NCBI GenBank assembly: GCA_029168955.1 | Contig: JAPDOI010000153.1 | Span: 619,001-683,000, forward strand | Length of the DNA: 64,000 nucleotides | From: Aplectana chamaeleonis | Lineage: Eukaryota; Nematoda; Chromadorea; Rhabditida; Cosmocercidae | Reading direction: 5' to 3' | Shown: piece by piece, positions 12,976-25,800 of the stretch | Layout of the letters: each line of letters starts with the position of its first letter | Position numbering within the stretch: the stretch's first letter is position 1 | Made by a program: the position numbers and the translations under genes | Notes under the pieces: generated by a model | What the model was told of the DNA's origin: nothing | Database searches by the model: none | What the model saw: only the letters and a program-made list of their open reading frames with translations

Positions 12976-13055
12976 TTGCACATGCCAGTGGATCCTTTCC
13001 CTACGAGCACCCCAGAACCATATCGCGCTTCAGCGGCAGGAAATGTCCGAAATAT
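12976..13055 (-). CDS. Candidate internal exon, unknown gene
   Basis: An 80-base segment sits between CATTTTACAG and CAA|GTAAGT, both near consensus, with one open frame (FPAAEARYGSGVLVGKGSTG). No partner exon was found on either side, so this rests on splice signals and a single open frame. Confidence 0.25.
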
Positions 13056-13551
13056 CTGTAAAATGAGAAGGGATACACCGATTATCGGACCATCGCATAG
13101 AAATCTACACCCAATACTACCTCGACGGCGTTGAGCTTCTCACAGCATCGGTCTGTAGTTCATCGTGGTCGTAGTCGAAACAGTCGAGTAGGAAATTTAA
13201 ATGGCTAGTTTACTCGATTTCTAGTGTATGATAATTAAAATGTGTTACCGAGTAGAGTAGTCTCAAAGGACTGGGAAAGCGTCTTGAGCGGGGACATTCC
13301 TATGTGCCCATTAACACGCGAGCATACGACTGGAATTCCTGCTGTGGATCAGGTGTCTAGAATAACTTTCAGTTCGACGTCATGCTCTCTCATAGGTGGA
13401 ATCGCGCAGCGTGGTGAGTAAAAGTGGTCACTGGATTCAAAAAAAGGCCCTGACTATTTTTTCCCTGATCTTTTGGCTTTGAAAGAGAGTGGGAAGTTGA
13501 ACCGTACGATTTCAAGAAGAAAACTGCGATGTGCTAAAAATTTTAGATGTG

Positions 13552-13834
13552 TACTGTGCTTATCTGGGCCAAATTCCGGTCCGCAATTGCGTCTCGACAC
13601 GCTTTGCGGCCGCACGCTCCCAAGTCAGAAGAGCTTGCAGCTCCGCAGCCGCCGATCTGCTGACTCTAGGTTTGTTTTGGAAACTGGAAACTAAGAAAAA
13701 TTGGAGATAACTGTATAAGAAAGCCACATCGAGTCGGCTTTGGCGCTGGAAACCCGACTGACTCGAGCGCGTGCGGCCGCAAAGCGTGTCGAGACGCAAT
13801 TGCGGACCGGATTTAGGCCCAGATAAGCACAGTA
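13552..13834. mobile_element. 282-bp foldback MITE, family 1, copy 1
   Basis: Terminal inverted repeats of about 60 bp start TACTGTGCTTATCTGGGCC and include CGCAATTGCGTCTCGACACG and GCGGCCGC. The outer TA at both ends suits a TA target duplication (Tc1/mariner-like mobilisation). There is no coding capacity. Confidence 0.88.
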
Positions 13835-14540
13835 TGCACTTCTTTGCACATAAAAACGTAATGTATGATTCGTATCGAACTTTTGGGAAGCCGCGACGCA
13901 GTGATTATCTGGCTGGTAAAGGCATATCAGAAGTGCCGCGGCTTCCCAAATCTATTATACGGCCCATATACAGATAAAATATCGAATCAGAGATAAACAG
14001 CTAACAGATAGAAAAAGGAAGAATGAGAAACTATGAAAAAGATGATGATTCCGAATTCAGTCCGCGCATTGGCACGCTTCCCGTGCAATTGCGTAACACA
14101 TCTGACTCGCCACCCTATTTTTGGTTGACGGCGTGGTAGAAATCGAGACACGCCCACCGCCTCGCTGGTTTCACGGCCCTCCGACCCATCAATGCACCGA
14201 ATGCACCCAAACTTCTACGGGGTCGTAAAGCCAATCCTGTCTGAGGGGGGGGGGTAAGCCTCGTTCGTTTTCGCATAAGGGGGTCAGCCTTGAACCGTAA
14301 TTGTGGGCGGAGACTTGAGAGGGATGGCGCTCAGACCACGGTTGAGCCAGCCCTCTGCACCGCGACGCGACCGTTGGGATTAGAGCAGGTTTTCAACGGT
14401 GGAGCACACAATCTCAACCCTCGTTTTTTTCATTCGTTTCACCACGTCATCATTCTTCTTCTGTTTTCACAACTTCGAATCAAAATTCCGTTTTTTCCTC
14501 TCAGTAGATTTGGTTAACCATTCATTTACATTGTCATCAG

Positions 14541-14790
14541 GGCACTATTCCACCTTCCGATGTGTCTTTGTTTTTGGGATCTCCGTCGTCCTGCCGAGAT
14601 GAAAGAAGGCCATTCCTTCAGAAACGATCCGACGTAACTACGTGGAAGACTGATTCGAGGAGCTATCAGCTCACCAATAGGTATTTTTGTACCGTTCCTT
14701 CACAGCACTTAATCACCACTTGAAACTTTGATTTTCAGGGACGATGTGCGTGATTACAAGTGCGCCGTCGTTAATGGTTTATGTGATTAG
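14541..14790 (+). CDS. Candidate 3' exons of an unrecognised gene
   Basis: An open segment 14541-14680 (acceptor TTGTCATCAG, donor AATAG|GTATTT) encodes PPSDVSLFLGSPSSCRDE, DVTTWKTDSRSYQLTN. It joins in phase to 14739-14790 after GATTTTCAG, which encodes DDVRDYKCAVVNGLCD and a TAG stop. Residue composition and in-phase splice signals suggest a real polar C-terminus. I recognise no family, and no upstream exon was identified. Confidence 0.35.
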
Positions 14791-15080
14791 ACAGCTCAGA
14801 AGGTAGTTTCCTTTGCAGTGAGGTTTGTTATGATGCCTTTCTGATGAAGATAGTCTCATTGCAGGACTACGGAAGTAACTTCGGGACGACACGAGGAACT
14901 ACTGGAATGGGAAGGCATGTGTTGAACCCGCGTAGCTGGCATACACTCGCATCGTTATGCTCTGCATGTTGTTTTTCCTTTTTCGTAGATCTGCTATATT
15001 CCTATTATTCTTTTGTGTTGACATCTGGACCGTGGAAGTTGCGATTTTCGTTTTTTTTTTACTTGAGCTGGTTTCCACAG

Positions 15081-15233
15081 GTTATTGATTCATGGATTCA
15101 ACGGTTTTCAAAAACAAAGACTCAATGTGTGTTAGTAAAGGTTACTTTACAGAAATATGGAAACGAAGAAGATTATGGAAGCCGCCTCACTTTGTACGAG
15201 TGTGAATATTTGTGTAAACTACCATTAAAGTGA
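15081..15233 (+). CDS. Candidate terminal exon with poly(A) signal, unknown gene
   Basis: After the acceptor GGTTTCCACAG, 50 codons run to TGA at 15231-15233 (VIDSWIQRFSKTKTQCVLV, YGSRLTLYECEYLCKLPLK). An AATAAA lies at 15253-15258, about 20 bases after the stop. It cannot join in frame to the 14541-14680 exon, so it is either another transcript or chance. Confidence 0.28.
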   Translation, partial: VIDSWIQRFSKTKTQCVLVKVTLQKYGNEEDYGSRLTLYECEYLCKLPLK

Positions 15234-16537
15234 AGAGTATTCCGATAATTGAAATAAATATTAGTAGTTCTGATGTGTTTTGCTAGTCTAATTAGGGTGG
15301 AAATTGTCCTGAACGGCGAGGAAGCGGTGAGAACGAAGCAAATCCTAGGGTGCCTAAATGTTGGCTTTGGGCTGACCCGCGTAACCACTGCGGGTGAGAA
15401 CCGCGGTAGGACGGTCCCGCCGCGAAGAGATGATGTGGGCGCCAGCCTCGTTCCACTGGCACGCCAGCCTTGTCATGGAAGGAAGGCTGGCGTCCTGGTG
15501 GAAGTAGGGCTTGCCCCCCTCGAGTATCTGAGTAATCCAAAAAGGTCAGAGACGCGGAGGGAGCGTTGCTTCTCCGAACTCTTCGCCTGCCATCTCGTTA
15601 GGGACAGGGTATGTATATATCTATAATAGTCAATTTTCAAAAAAAAACGCATTGACCCGTTAATGCGTTGTTTTTATTCATTCTCACATGACTTTTCCTT
15701 ATGTTCCTGAGTTGTTCCTCTTATCATCCTATCCTGGACACTCATTTCAATAACTCTTGTATGTTCTCGTGCCGTAGTACCGCTTGATATTTATAGAAAA
15801 TGTAATATGGTGTTAAAGATCGAGCACCATTTTAGATGTAGTGATGGGATCGTTGCCGCCGTAAACCAGTTGGGCTCTGGATTATGAAACATAAAGAAAA
15901 AGTCATATGAGAATCAATTAACACATGAAATGTCATAGAATCTCGCGAGATTGTGGCAAGCGCGCTCCAGTGAAGGGGTAATCAGATAAAAAAATTCCGC
16001 CGCGCGCGTCGCGTCAGCATGAAATCTCGTTCGTGTCCCTTCCTCCGTGTGTAGAGAGACCCTGTCCCGCCCTGGTGCCAAGGGCTTTCACTGCAGATTT
16101 GACAAAGCCGTGTCCTTGTCATTTCCGGAAACCGAACTGCCAGAAAACAAAAAAAAATCTTGCAAAAATTTTCAGCGTGTAGGTTTTTGTCAAACTTCCT
16201 TTCGTCTTTTTTAAAAATTTTCGGAAATCGAAAAGTCAAAAACCATTGGAATTCGGAGTTACGCTCATGGCATTGTGGTAGTTCCTCCAAACCAGTGCCA
16301 TTCTATAGAGTTAAAACGGAAAACTTGAAAGTTCTCGGTGAAAGCAAAAATTTGGGCTCCTGTAGAGCTAAGCCCGTAAATGGCGAGTAGGTGACGTCAC
16401 CGCTAGTTTCAAATGTTTAAAGCCCCCTATAGTCAGGGAAAGCGAGTGGGATTGCACTGGTATTGAATAAATGGCAGCCATGGAACTGTGTAGCCGCTCT
16501 ATATCTCCAATGAGAAAGCTACAGAGGTCGTTCCTAC

Positions 16538-16642
16538 TTCCTCAGCCAAGCGACGCTGCAAAATGCAATTCTATGTTGAACCCGCTGCGCGTCACAATAG
16601 AGTTATAGAATTGCATCTCGCCGCGCCGCTTGGCGGCTGAAG
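16538..16642. repeat. Imperfect foldback, about 38-bp arms
   Basis: Inner arms AATGCAATTCTAT and ATAGAATTGCAT are near perfect, outer arms AGCCAAGCG and CGCTTGGCGGCT less so. It resembles the 50.06-kb hairpin (shared CCAAGCGGCGCG). It lies about 140 bases upstream of the ARB2A start. Confidence 0.6.
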
Positions 16643-16764
16643 TATAAACAATTCCCTAAAGGGCCGAATGCCGTGATTGGGTCCTCAAGAGAAAATTCTG
16701 CTTCGAGACGCAATGGAAAATTCTCTGATTTTTACTTTCAACATTCTATATATTCGTGTTTACC

Positions 16765-16766
16765 AG
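16765..16766 (+). promoter_or_regulatory. Candidate trans-splice (SL) acceptor upstream of ARB2A
   Basis: The AG of TTTACCAG lies 15 bases before the chosen ATG. In nematodes such an acceptor close to the start codon, with no obvious upstream exon, commonly receives a spliced leader. It could equally be a cis acceptor for an unseen 5' exon. Confidence 0.4.
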
Positions 16767-16781
16767 GTGCAAACACTCGCC

Positions 16782-16844
16782 ATGACAACTCTAAAAGATC
16801 TCGGCTTTCATTTTAAAGAGAACGGAGAGCTTCGTAAAATCCAG
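16782..16844 (+). CDS. ARB2A: ARB2A exon 1 (coding start)
   Basis: This exon codes for 21 residues beginning MTTLKDLGF and ends in phase 0 at CCAG|GTAGG. It is the first in-frame ATG after a good acceptor ending at 16766. Intron 1 is only 59 bases. The vertebrate protein has a longer N-terminus, so an upstream exon is possible. Confidence 0.75.
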
Positions 16845-19800
16845 GTAGGCTCACGAAAGCAACTTTCTATCTGAAAATCCCTATGTATGAAACTTTATTT
16901 CAGGACAATAGTCACTTCGTCTTCACTAACCAGGATGACTATGTCCGTCTTGGTGACGCAATGACCAAGGAAGTCTATGCGATGCTGGAGAAAAATTGTG
17001 AACTCACCAGAGTCGACATTCCTGTGAGTCACCGAGCTCACCTAACAATGTAGCAGGCGGGTGGATGGATATTGTCGGGCGTACAGGTGGAGGAAAAAAA
17101 TCCGCCCGCCAGTGGTCAGCGATTTGCCGGCCAACTGCTATAGATTCGCCTGTTAGTAGCATGGATCTGCAGGATACCTGCCGGTGACCCGCCTGACAGT
17201 GGCCGGCGATCTGCTCGCCGAACCTATGAGAAGCAGAGCTCCGTCTATCAGAGTCATGAAAAACGGCCATCCATCCGCCATCTGCCAGCGATTCGCCTGA
17301 CGAAGCTACGAGAAGCAGCGATTCGCCTCCAGAGGCCACGAGAAGCGGTAAACTGCTTGCCACCTGTCAGCGATCCGCCCCTCAGTAGCCAGCTATCCGT
17401 CCGTCAACTGCCAGCTATCCGCTCATACAGCGGTCTGTCCACCGGCAGCCAGCGACAGCTGGTGTTCAGCGGTCTGCCCGTTTACTGTCAGGAACCCGCC
17501 CACGGTGTTGCGATTCTGCGCTCCAACTTACTGAGTTTTGAATTCTAAAGATCGCGGTCACGCACACTCCACTTCGACGAAAACTCAGAGTTTTTTCGGT
17601 AAAATAAAATTTTCTTAGAAATATTCTTGTCAGTCTGCGCCACCCACAGCGATCGCATATCCAATATTACTTCCCCCATTTTTGAAAGGGTGCGGGAGGA
17701 CAGCCGTAATATGAGAGCCTCAATTCTTGCATAACAGGAAAAAATGGGGATGCTTACCATCAGCGCCTTAAAAACGCCTAGGTGGATTTTAAACCACCTC
17801 GAGAACATTGATATGGATGGAGCGGCTGGATGGCTGGAGACTGGCCGGCCTATAACGGGAGAGATGTCGATCTGCCTGCCAATTGCCAGCGGCTTGCTTG
17901 TAAGACGCCAGCGACTTATCGCGATCTGCCGAGATCCACCTGTCACTTGAAAGCGCCCCGCTCGCCATTAACCCGATCAGTAGCCACCGATCCACCTGCC
18001 ACTCAGTGATTCTGCTCGTCAGCAGCCAGAGGCCCATCCGCAAGTAGCGGGCGGACTATCTCCTACCTGCCTTCCTTCCGTCAGTGGCATGTGATCTGCC
18101 CGACGACTGCCAGCGACTTGCTGTCGGAGTCGGCAAGAAGCCCAGTTCCGCTTATCGAGGCCACAAAATAAGGCGATCTGCCTATCATTTACCAAAGATC
18201 CGCCCGCCACCAGCCAGCGATTCAGCTGTCATTAGCAAGCGATCTGACCGCCAGTAGCCAGCGTTCTGTCCGTCATTTGACAGTGGGGTCAGGCGGGCGT
18301 TGTCCAGCTGGACAACGGGGGGGGGCGGACGTGAACATTTGCGAAATTTAGAGTATTTTTTTTGGGGAGGACGTAAAAATTTTGGGCCAGAACTAGAAAA
18401 ACTCTGAGTGTTTTCGGTCGCGTTTCTCTTTCTGTGAGAAGAACAGATCTTGGAACGAGGGGTTCGGACGCGTTGTCTTACATATTATTATGGCAACAAA
18501 AAGATCAAAGAGAACAGAAGTACAGCACCGCAACAGTACACGTGAGGGAAGTATCCATACATAACGATGTAATAGCCGTATGCAGTAGCCAAATTTCCAG
18601 CACATGAGGCAAACCTCTAGATGAGTTGCATTCATTAATCAAGACTATTACCCCATTAGTTCGACACTTCAAAAACTGAATAACATACGTTCATTCTGAA
18701 AAAAAGATTCGAAATCTCAAAATTTCCTTCAAACTGATACGTAACAATCACGCAGAAAATCGCCTAAAACCCGTTTTCTCGTTGTTTAAAGGCAGTGTTC
18801 ACGATGAAAATAGTTTTCCTGTTTTTCCGCCTATCTCGATAACGGCCCCATGCTGGTTCCAATGATGTGTCTGAAATCGTACAAGACCCTCTGGGAACGG
18901 AGCTATGGTCACTCAAAGATTGAGCTAAGGAAACATTGTGGACGAGTTGTCCAATGCTTGCAAATTCCGTCTTTTGCAGCCGATCTATGCGAGCTGACCT
19001 GAATAAAGAGAGAAGCTGAGAATGAACGGAAGAACGGGGCTAATGATTGGAAATCATCGCTCATCTCACGATCTCGAGCATTCATTTGTTCACGTCGGTG
19101 GGCGTGTGTTGCGCTTTTCGGGTTTGCCTTGCGCTCAAAGTGGCAACTTCTAGCCCTTTCGGAACGTTTTCTGGCTCGTTTTCATGCGTTCTTGCGTCAA
19201 CGTTACAGTTTGCCCCTCCACTACCCAGTCCTAGTGGAAACTGAAACAGATTTTTTATCGTGAACACTGCTTTTAATACCGTTGTCCAGAACCACGCCTT
19301 CGGCCGAAATTGAACAACGTAGGTTTTTCTTTTGAAAAGGCAAATCTGAGTTCCCAAATGTACGATTTCCATCCTAAGCCTGTCCTCTGCAAACTGCTGT
19401 AAGATATCCCCGAAAACTCTGCAACTTAAAGAATTTAAGAGCAACGTTCCGAATTGCACTGCCGCGAGCCGCCGAAAAATACCGCGCTCTAAAGCCAAAC
19501 AGAGCTATGTGCGCAGAGGAAACCGCAGAACCACCGCCGGTGACACCCGCCATCCTGTGCGGAAAATTTTTTTGGAAACAGAAATTAGAAAATTCAGTTC
19601 GACAGAAAACAGAAAAAAATCTCCAAAAATGGGCAGAAAACAGAAAATTTTTCAAAATCCAATAAATACATAGTGTTCGGCGTACAGTATTTGAGTTTTT
19701 TTTACAGCGTTAAACTTTTTACACATTTTTCCGTGATAAATGGTTCCTTTGCACAATATTAGAGGGCCAACAGTTGACCAGATGAAGGAATGTAGACACC

Positions 19801-22800
19801 CGAGAGATGCAGATTATAAGTGAAGATTGTCCGTTGAACCTACCATCTCCTGAGACAATAACACCCGATTACTTGAGCAGAAGCTCATTAAATGCAAAAA
19901 GAACATAGATTCAGTCGAAGCAGACTTGCCCTTCCCTAGTGCACATATTTTGACGACAATTTCGAGATTTTTGCGGGGTTGAACACTGTACTACTCCTCA
20001 ACGCCTTAGAGTCACGCGTGCGCGCCGTGTGAATATAAATGTCCTAGCGCGCCGCTCGCTCCACCATGGCATGTTCGCTCGTAACTCTGTAACAGCTTCA
20101 ACCGCCCATCATAATTTTCATTGCACTTCATCTTATTCAAATTCAGCATCATCCTGCGCTGGAATGAATTAAAACACGAGGTTAGAAATTGCGTGAATGG
20201 CACAGTTGGGACAAACCTTTACACCAAACCACCTTAGCGGTGACACTAAAGTATTGTCAGCGTCTGTCCACGTTCAAAAATTATTTATACTCGAACGCCG
20301 TGCTGAAGCGGGTACCATTAGCTGGCGCTAAGTCGTATTGAAGCTCGTTATTGTTATTATACAATAAAATTGAAGGTTTCGCGTCACTTGACTGGATAAC
20401 ATACCTTCTGAGGGATTCGTCAACGGTGAAACCTTAGATAAGGGTTAGCATCACAATATAAAAAAAGAAGACTCGGCTTTTTCAATCCCTAATGAAATAC
20501 GCAGAACATTCGACGTCTATGCCATTGAGACCTGGATACCTTTCAGGGCTATACAGAGGCATGCGGGTCTCATCCGACATCCCAGTCATATCCTTCATCT
20601 CCTTACATGAGTCTAGTACCATTTCAAGGACTCCGTAGGGGTAGTACATCTGGTTGACCCTGGGCGAGGATCAAACTCTGCCGTGTCGAGTAAGCAGCAG
20701 CGCATCCTGCCACTACACCATATCAGCTCGGGTAACCACCATAGCGGGACAGACGAGTTTAAACATAGTGCACTGCAGAGATTGGGGGTGAGCTTTTCTG
20801 AACAGTCTACCGTCGCCGTACGTATGGGGTTACCGTCTATGAGTCCGGCCCCTTGTCTATAAAGTAAATTTGCAACAAGTTGCGATCCATAGTTTTTTTC
20901 TGTTTTCTGCCTAATTTTGCCTATTTTTACAGAAAACAGAAAAATGGCCAAAAATGAGCAGAAAACAGAAAATTCCGCACACCCCTGCATCCCACTCGCA
21001 CCCACACCCCTTCTAGTTTAACAATACTAATTAGGAATCGAACTTTTTTTACTTGTGAAGGTTTACGGACCCACACAAAGGTTCCACCCGCTAGGAGTTC
21101 TCGATGCAAACCCAGTCGGAGGTTTCTAATCCGTCAAAATGTAGAATTCTGCCAGTACCTGCTATTTGATAGAGCTATAAGTCATCGTTCTTACAGAAAC
21201 TCCATCCAAATGCGTCGATTTTTGATAGTGTATCTTGTAAGGCGATATGTGTCACAATTTCAACCCATTCAGGACCACACTTAATTTTGGGTGGCTGCAC
21301 GTTCGGACCGCGTGCAATATTGCGTCACCGCCTATGGTGTCCCACGGGTTAATGCTCTTTCTTTTTCGTGTCTATATAGTAGCTACCAACGATTATTGAA
21401 CAGTATCAGAGTTTGATCTTTCGACACGCTTTCGCTTTCGAGAAACGATCACTCAAAACCGAAACAGGGTCAACGCAATGTTCTCAGAAACGTTACCGAC
21501 TTTTGAACGATAGGCATCTACTAAGCAACCTAAAAGCCAGCATCAGAAGGAAAAAGGTACCATAAGGTTCTTCCAAAGTTACTTTGCGACCGTAATTTCT
21601 TCTATCTCTGCCCACTGTGATATTAGGAAAGTGTAAATATGTCGTTGCACTTGACCTACTGATCGACCATGAGGTTTGTATTCAAGTCTTGGGTAGATTA
21701 TCACCGATTATCATATGTAGGTTAAAAAGTATTTTCTTGTGGCGGAGAAATCGATTTTTGAAAAGCGTGTCACACCGGTGGGACACGAGGTCGGAAGTGG
21801 TAGTCAACGCGTGTTTGCTCTATAACGAAGAGCAAATGAAACTACACTGCCCGAGGTTGATCAGTCGGATAGGTAGCGCAGTAATTATTAAAAAAAATGA
21901 GGTTGAAATTTTTTTCTGAAGATTTTTATCGCGTAAACTGTAAATTTTTTTCAGAACCTGGGGGGACGTACATAAAAGTTTTGGATATTCTTCAAAAAAT
22001 TTGTTTTCCAAGTGGGAGGACGTAGCTTTGACGATATCCTGGACAATGATCTGCCTGACCCTGTTCGACAGAGATAAGCCCGCCGATTCAGGCGTTAATA
22101 TTTTCTCGACTTCTGCAAATCGATAAACTGTAAATACATATAATATGGCTTCTCGACGGCTTCCGTTCAGGTGAAAGTAAAGACTAAAAATGGCGATCTG
22201 GTTGCATTCAATGGTTTTGTGTACGCTTCTCCAGGATTTGAGGAGAAACATACTGTTATGCTAATTATTCATGGCAGTGGAGCAGTTCGCCCTGGGCAGT
22301 GGTCGCGGAGGTGAGCGCTCTATTTTGGAAAGAAGTACAGATCGGCGATTGCAGACAGCCGCTGTTACAGCACACTGCGTGCAGCCTGTCGTAAGTGCGA
22401 CTGTCCGCAATTGCGTACGGGACCGACTTGTCAAAATTCATTCTCAGGCTAATAATGAACGAGAATCTGGAAGTCGGATCGCAGATTCCATACATTCAAC
22501 GAGCTCGGAAAAATGACTGGGGCGTGATTGTATGCAGTACGAACACGGATGAAGAAGTAAGATTTTTTCTGGGGCCGTATTCATCATTGAAATGCCGGGT
22601 AAATCTTACTTTACTTTTACCTTACCCGGAGCCGATTACTTACTCACCGCCAAACGGCATTCATCATACACTTACTTACCCGGGTAAGTTCCCGCGCAAA
22701 ATGTGTACAGTGTGCCCTCCTCGAAACACTGAATAGGCGTCGTCAATTTGAAATTCTTCCAACGATACTCTCTTTTTTTATTTAAAGGCATCGTACACGA

Positions 22801-25800
22801 TGGAAATCGTACTTGGGTTTTTGACGTTTTCGTATTTTTATATCCCTATAGTGACCAAAGGTTGCAAAAAGCCTCCTCAAAAACGTCAAAATTTCAAGAA
22901 AAACCCAGTTCAAGAAAGCTCAAAACAAATTTGAAGTTCCCGCCGACATCTACTTGGGATAGTTGCGCGAAGAACGCAAGGAACTGTTCTACGATTCGTT
23001 CCTTGGCGCAGCGTTGGAAGAAATTCACCGAGGACGCCATTCAGACGAGCGATCATTTTCTCTCGAACGAAATGAAAAAGGGTTACTAACCTGCTGCTTC
23101 CATCGCTGTCAGCCGCTTTCGATCGACGTCGAACGTGAAATCGAGTGTCATGTGCATTGCGCCCTACGACGCGTCAACGCACAATCGCCGGCAGCGACCA
23201 CGGAGTTTTGTTCCTTGTAACAACGGACCGACCCCAAGGCCGGCCCCAAAACCCAGGGAGCACTTTTGTGATTAACAAATCTTCATTTAGAGGCCTTTTT
23301 GAAACTCCAGACTTCCTGAGTGACATTGTTATGACCCACTAGTCCGACTGAACGCAAAAGCTGGAATTCGGTTTTCATCGTGTACGATGCCTTTAAGGAG
23401 GCTAGAAAGAAGTTAATGGGTTTTGTGATTAATGAAAACTTCAAAGTACATCATAGGGGGTTACTAATACATAGGAAATAACATCAATTAACATTACTGA
23501 CTATTCCATTTCGTCTAGAGAGATTTTGCCATACGCACTTGTCGGTTTTCTCTAATCGGTGTTTTACTCTATGATGGAATTTTTCCTCCAAGAGTGTTTG
23601 GTTATAGCTAAAGCTACCCACTACTCTTTTTGTTCTATTTTTCGGTGCAGTTTCTCAACCAGATTTGATATACTGTTCAAAAGCGCCATTCCATTCTGTT
23701 TCTATCAGAGATTTTCTGAGCTCTCAGCTTCTCTTAGTGAATCACGAGTTTCAGGGCGAAATTCGGAATTTTTTTTGGAAATCTTCGCCAATCAGCCAAC
23801 GACAAATATGTCCTTTTCTTACAAAAGAAAGCGACGGAAAAAAGCCAAAGGATTTTTCTGCATCAAGAGCCGTGCCTAATTAATTGTAGAGAAGAAAAAG
23901 TTAAACCCCTTAGTTTATTTGGCAGAATGAATTATAGCATTAGAAATTCAGCTCTCCCTCTTTCGTATACTGCTGGAAATTTTCTTTTCAAATGCTTTTC
24001 ATTGTGAATTGTCAAGTTTTTTTTTTTCAGAAATCGAAGAAAAAGCAAAAATTGGTTGCGAAAAGTTTACTATTCGCAAATTTTCTATGGTGGATGAAGT
24101 ATTACGAGTACTGTTACGTTTGAGGTCCAAACTCATTGCACAGAAGAAAATTTGAAATGCGAAAACATCGAATACTTGAGCTATTAATTGAAGTCGAGCG
24201 TGAGATTCACAAGTTATCATGTTCTAGAAGGAGCGGCAAAATATAGATAAAGGAACGAGTGCGCTTTCGACAGCTATATTATTAACATATGACCTCAGAC
24301 TATCAATCGGGCCAAGGAAATTGTTTTCTCAAAACTATTCCTTCTGCATCAGCACAATATAGCCTAACAGTTATAGCATTAAAAATGCATTTTATTTCGG
24401 TTCAAAATATCGTAAAGAAATCAAGTGAACAGAAGGAAAGAAAGTCTACTTTTTCACGACTAACAGCAAAATCCTATGAGAACAAATATGTGAAAAAATA
24501 AATAACTTCCTGTTTATGGAAAGAAAGTCATTGAATGAGTCATAAAAAAGGCGAAATAACTTATAAGGAAACGAGTAGTCCGAATTACCGATGAAGATAT
24601 TGCGCTCCATTGCTGTTTACGCGATGAGTGCAGCTGCAGCCGGCTAAGAGTAAAATTCACCACGCTCCATACGTCGGGTAAAATTTACCTGGATTTTTAC
24701 TAGAAAATTCCGAGTAAGTAAGCGTGTGAATACCGAGTAAGTGCCAAATTCGAAGGACTTTACACTTACCTCGCGGGTAAATCAATGATGAATACGGCCC
24801 CTGAATATCTGTCATTTACTTTCTGTTTTTTTTTGGAGAATACTCCTGAGATTACATAGACTAATAGAAAGCTGCCGAGGTTGTCTTATCGATTCGAAAA
24901 ATCGCGGAGATTCTGAGGAAAATTCTCGGAGAAATGAGATTTAGGGGAAAGTTGGTGAGTCTCCACAAAGCCCAGCCAATCCGTCTAGTAAGGCTGACGT
25001 ATGGATTGGTGAAATTGCGGGTATTTCACGGGAATTTGTTGAGATTTCGCATATAACAACTGAGTCACTCTATTGGAGGCTAGTCTATCGCGGCGAACAG
25101 GAAAGTCGCTGAAATTTGGAAAGGTTCTTTTTGGAGTGAGATTCCTAGGAGATTTCGCGATGCATCTCGGACGCGTATTTCTGAAGATCAGCATTTGAAT
25201 GGAGAGAAACACGGACATTTCGAAAACACGACTCAGAGATGTAGCGGATTGACAGCGAGTTAAACTATTAAGGGTTAGCTCTTTTAGACAATCGCTGAGA
25301 TTTCGAGGACTAAGCAGATGGATTCTCAAGAGGTTTCGCGTTGCCATAAAAAATCAGTGTATGGATGTTTGAATGAAATGATGTTTCGAGGACATAGCTG
25401 GAATGCTGTGGGAGTATACAAATTTCCTCTCATTTGAAACCAGGCCGGGCCGCGGAGATTTCGAGAGCTGCAAAGTGATGGTTTTTGCTATAGAAGGCGA
25501 ATCTATTGTTTCAGAGGACAATGGAGATTTTTAGGGAATGAGGAAATTCCGGGAAAATTCCGCGGAATAGAATATCTTGTTGCCGAAGACAAATCCATCC
25601 TCTGAGAGAGTCGCGGATATTTTAGGAAAAAATTTTGGAATAAGTACCTCTCGATACTCAGCAGTATAATACATAGTCATTTCGTTGAGTCCAGCCCTTC
25701 CACTACTGCAACTAACGAGAACACGCGGGAATTTTTAAGAAACATAGGAGATTTTGTGATTTAACAGCGAGTCAAAGTATTTAAGGCTACTTCCTCGAAG

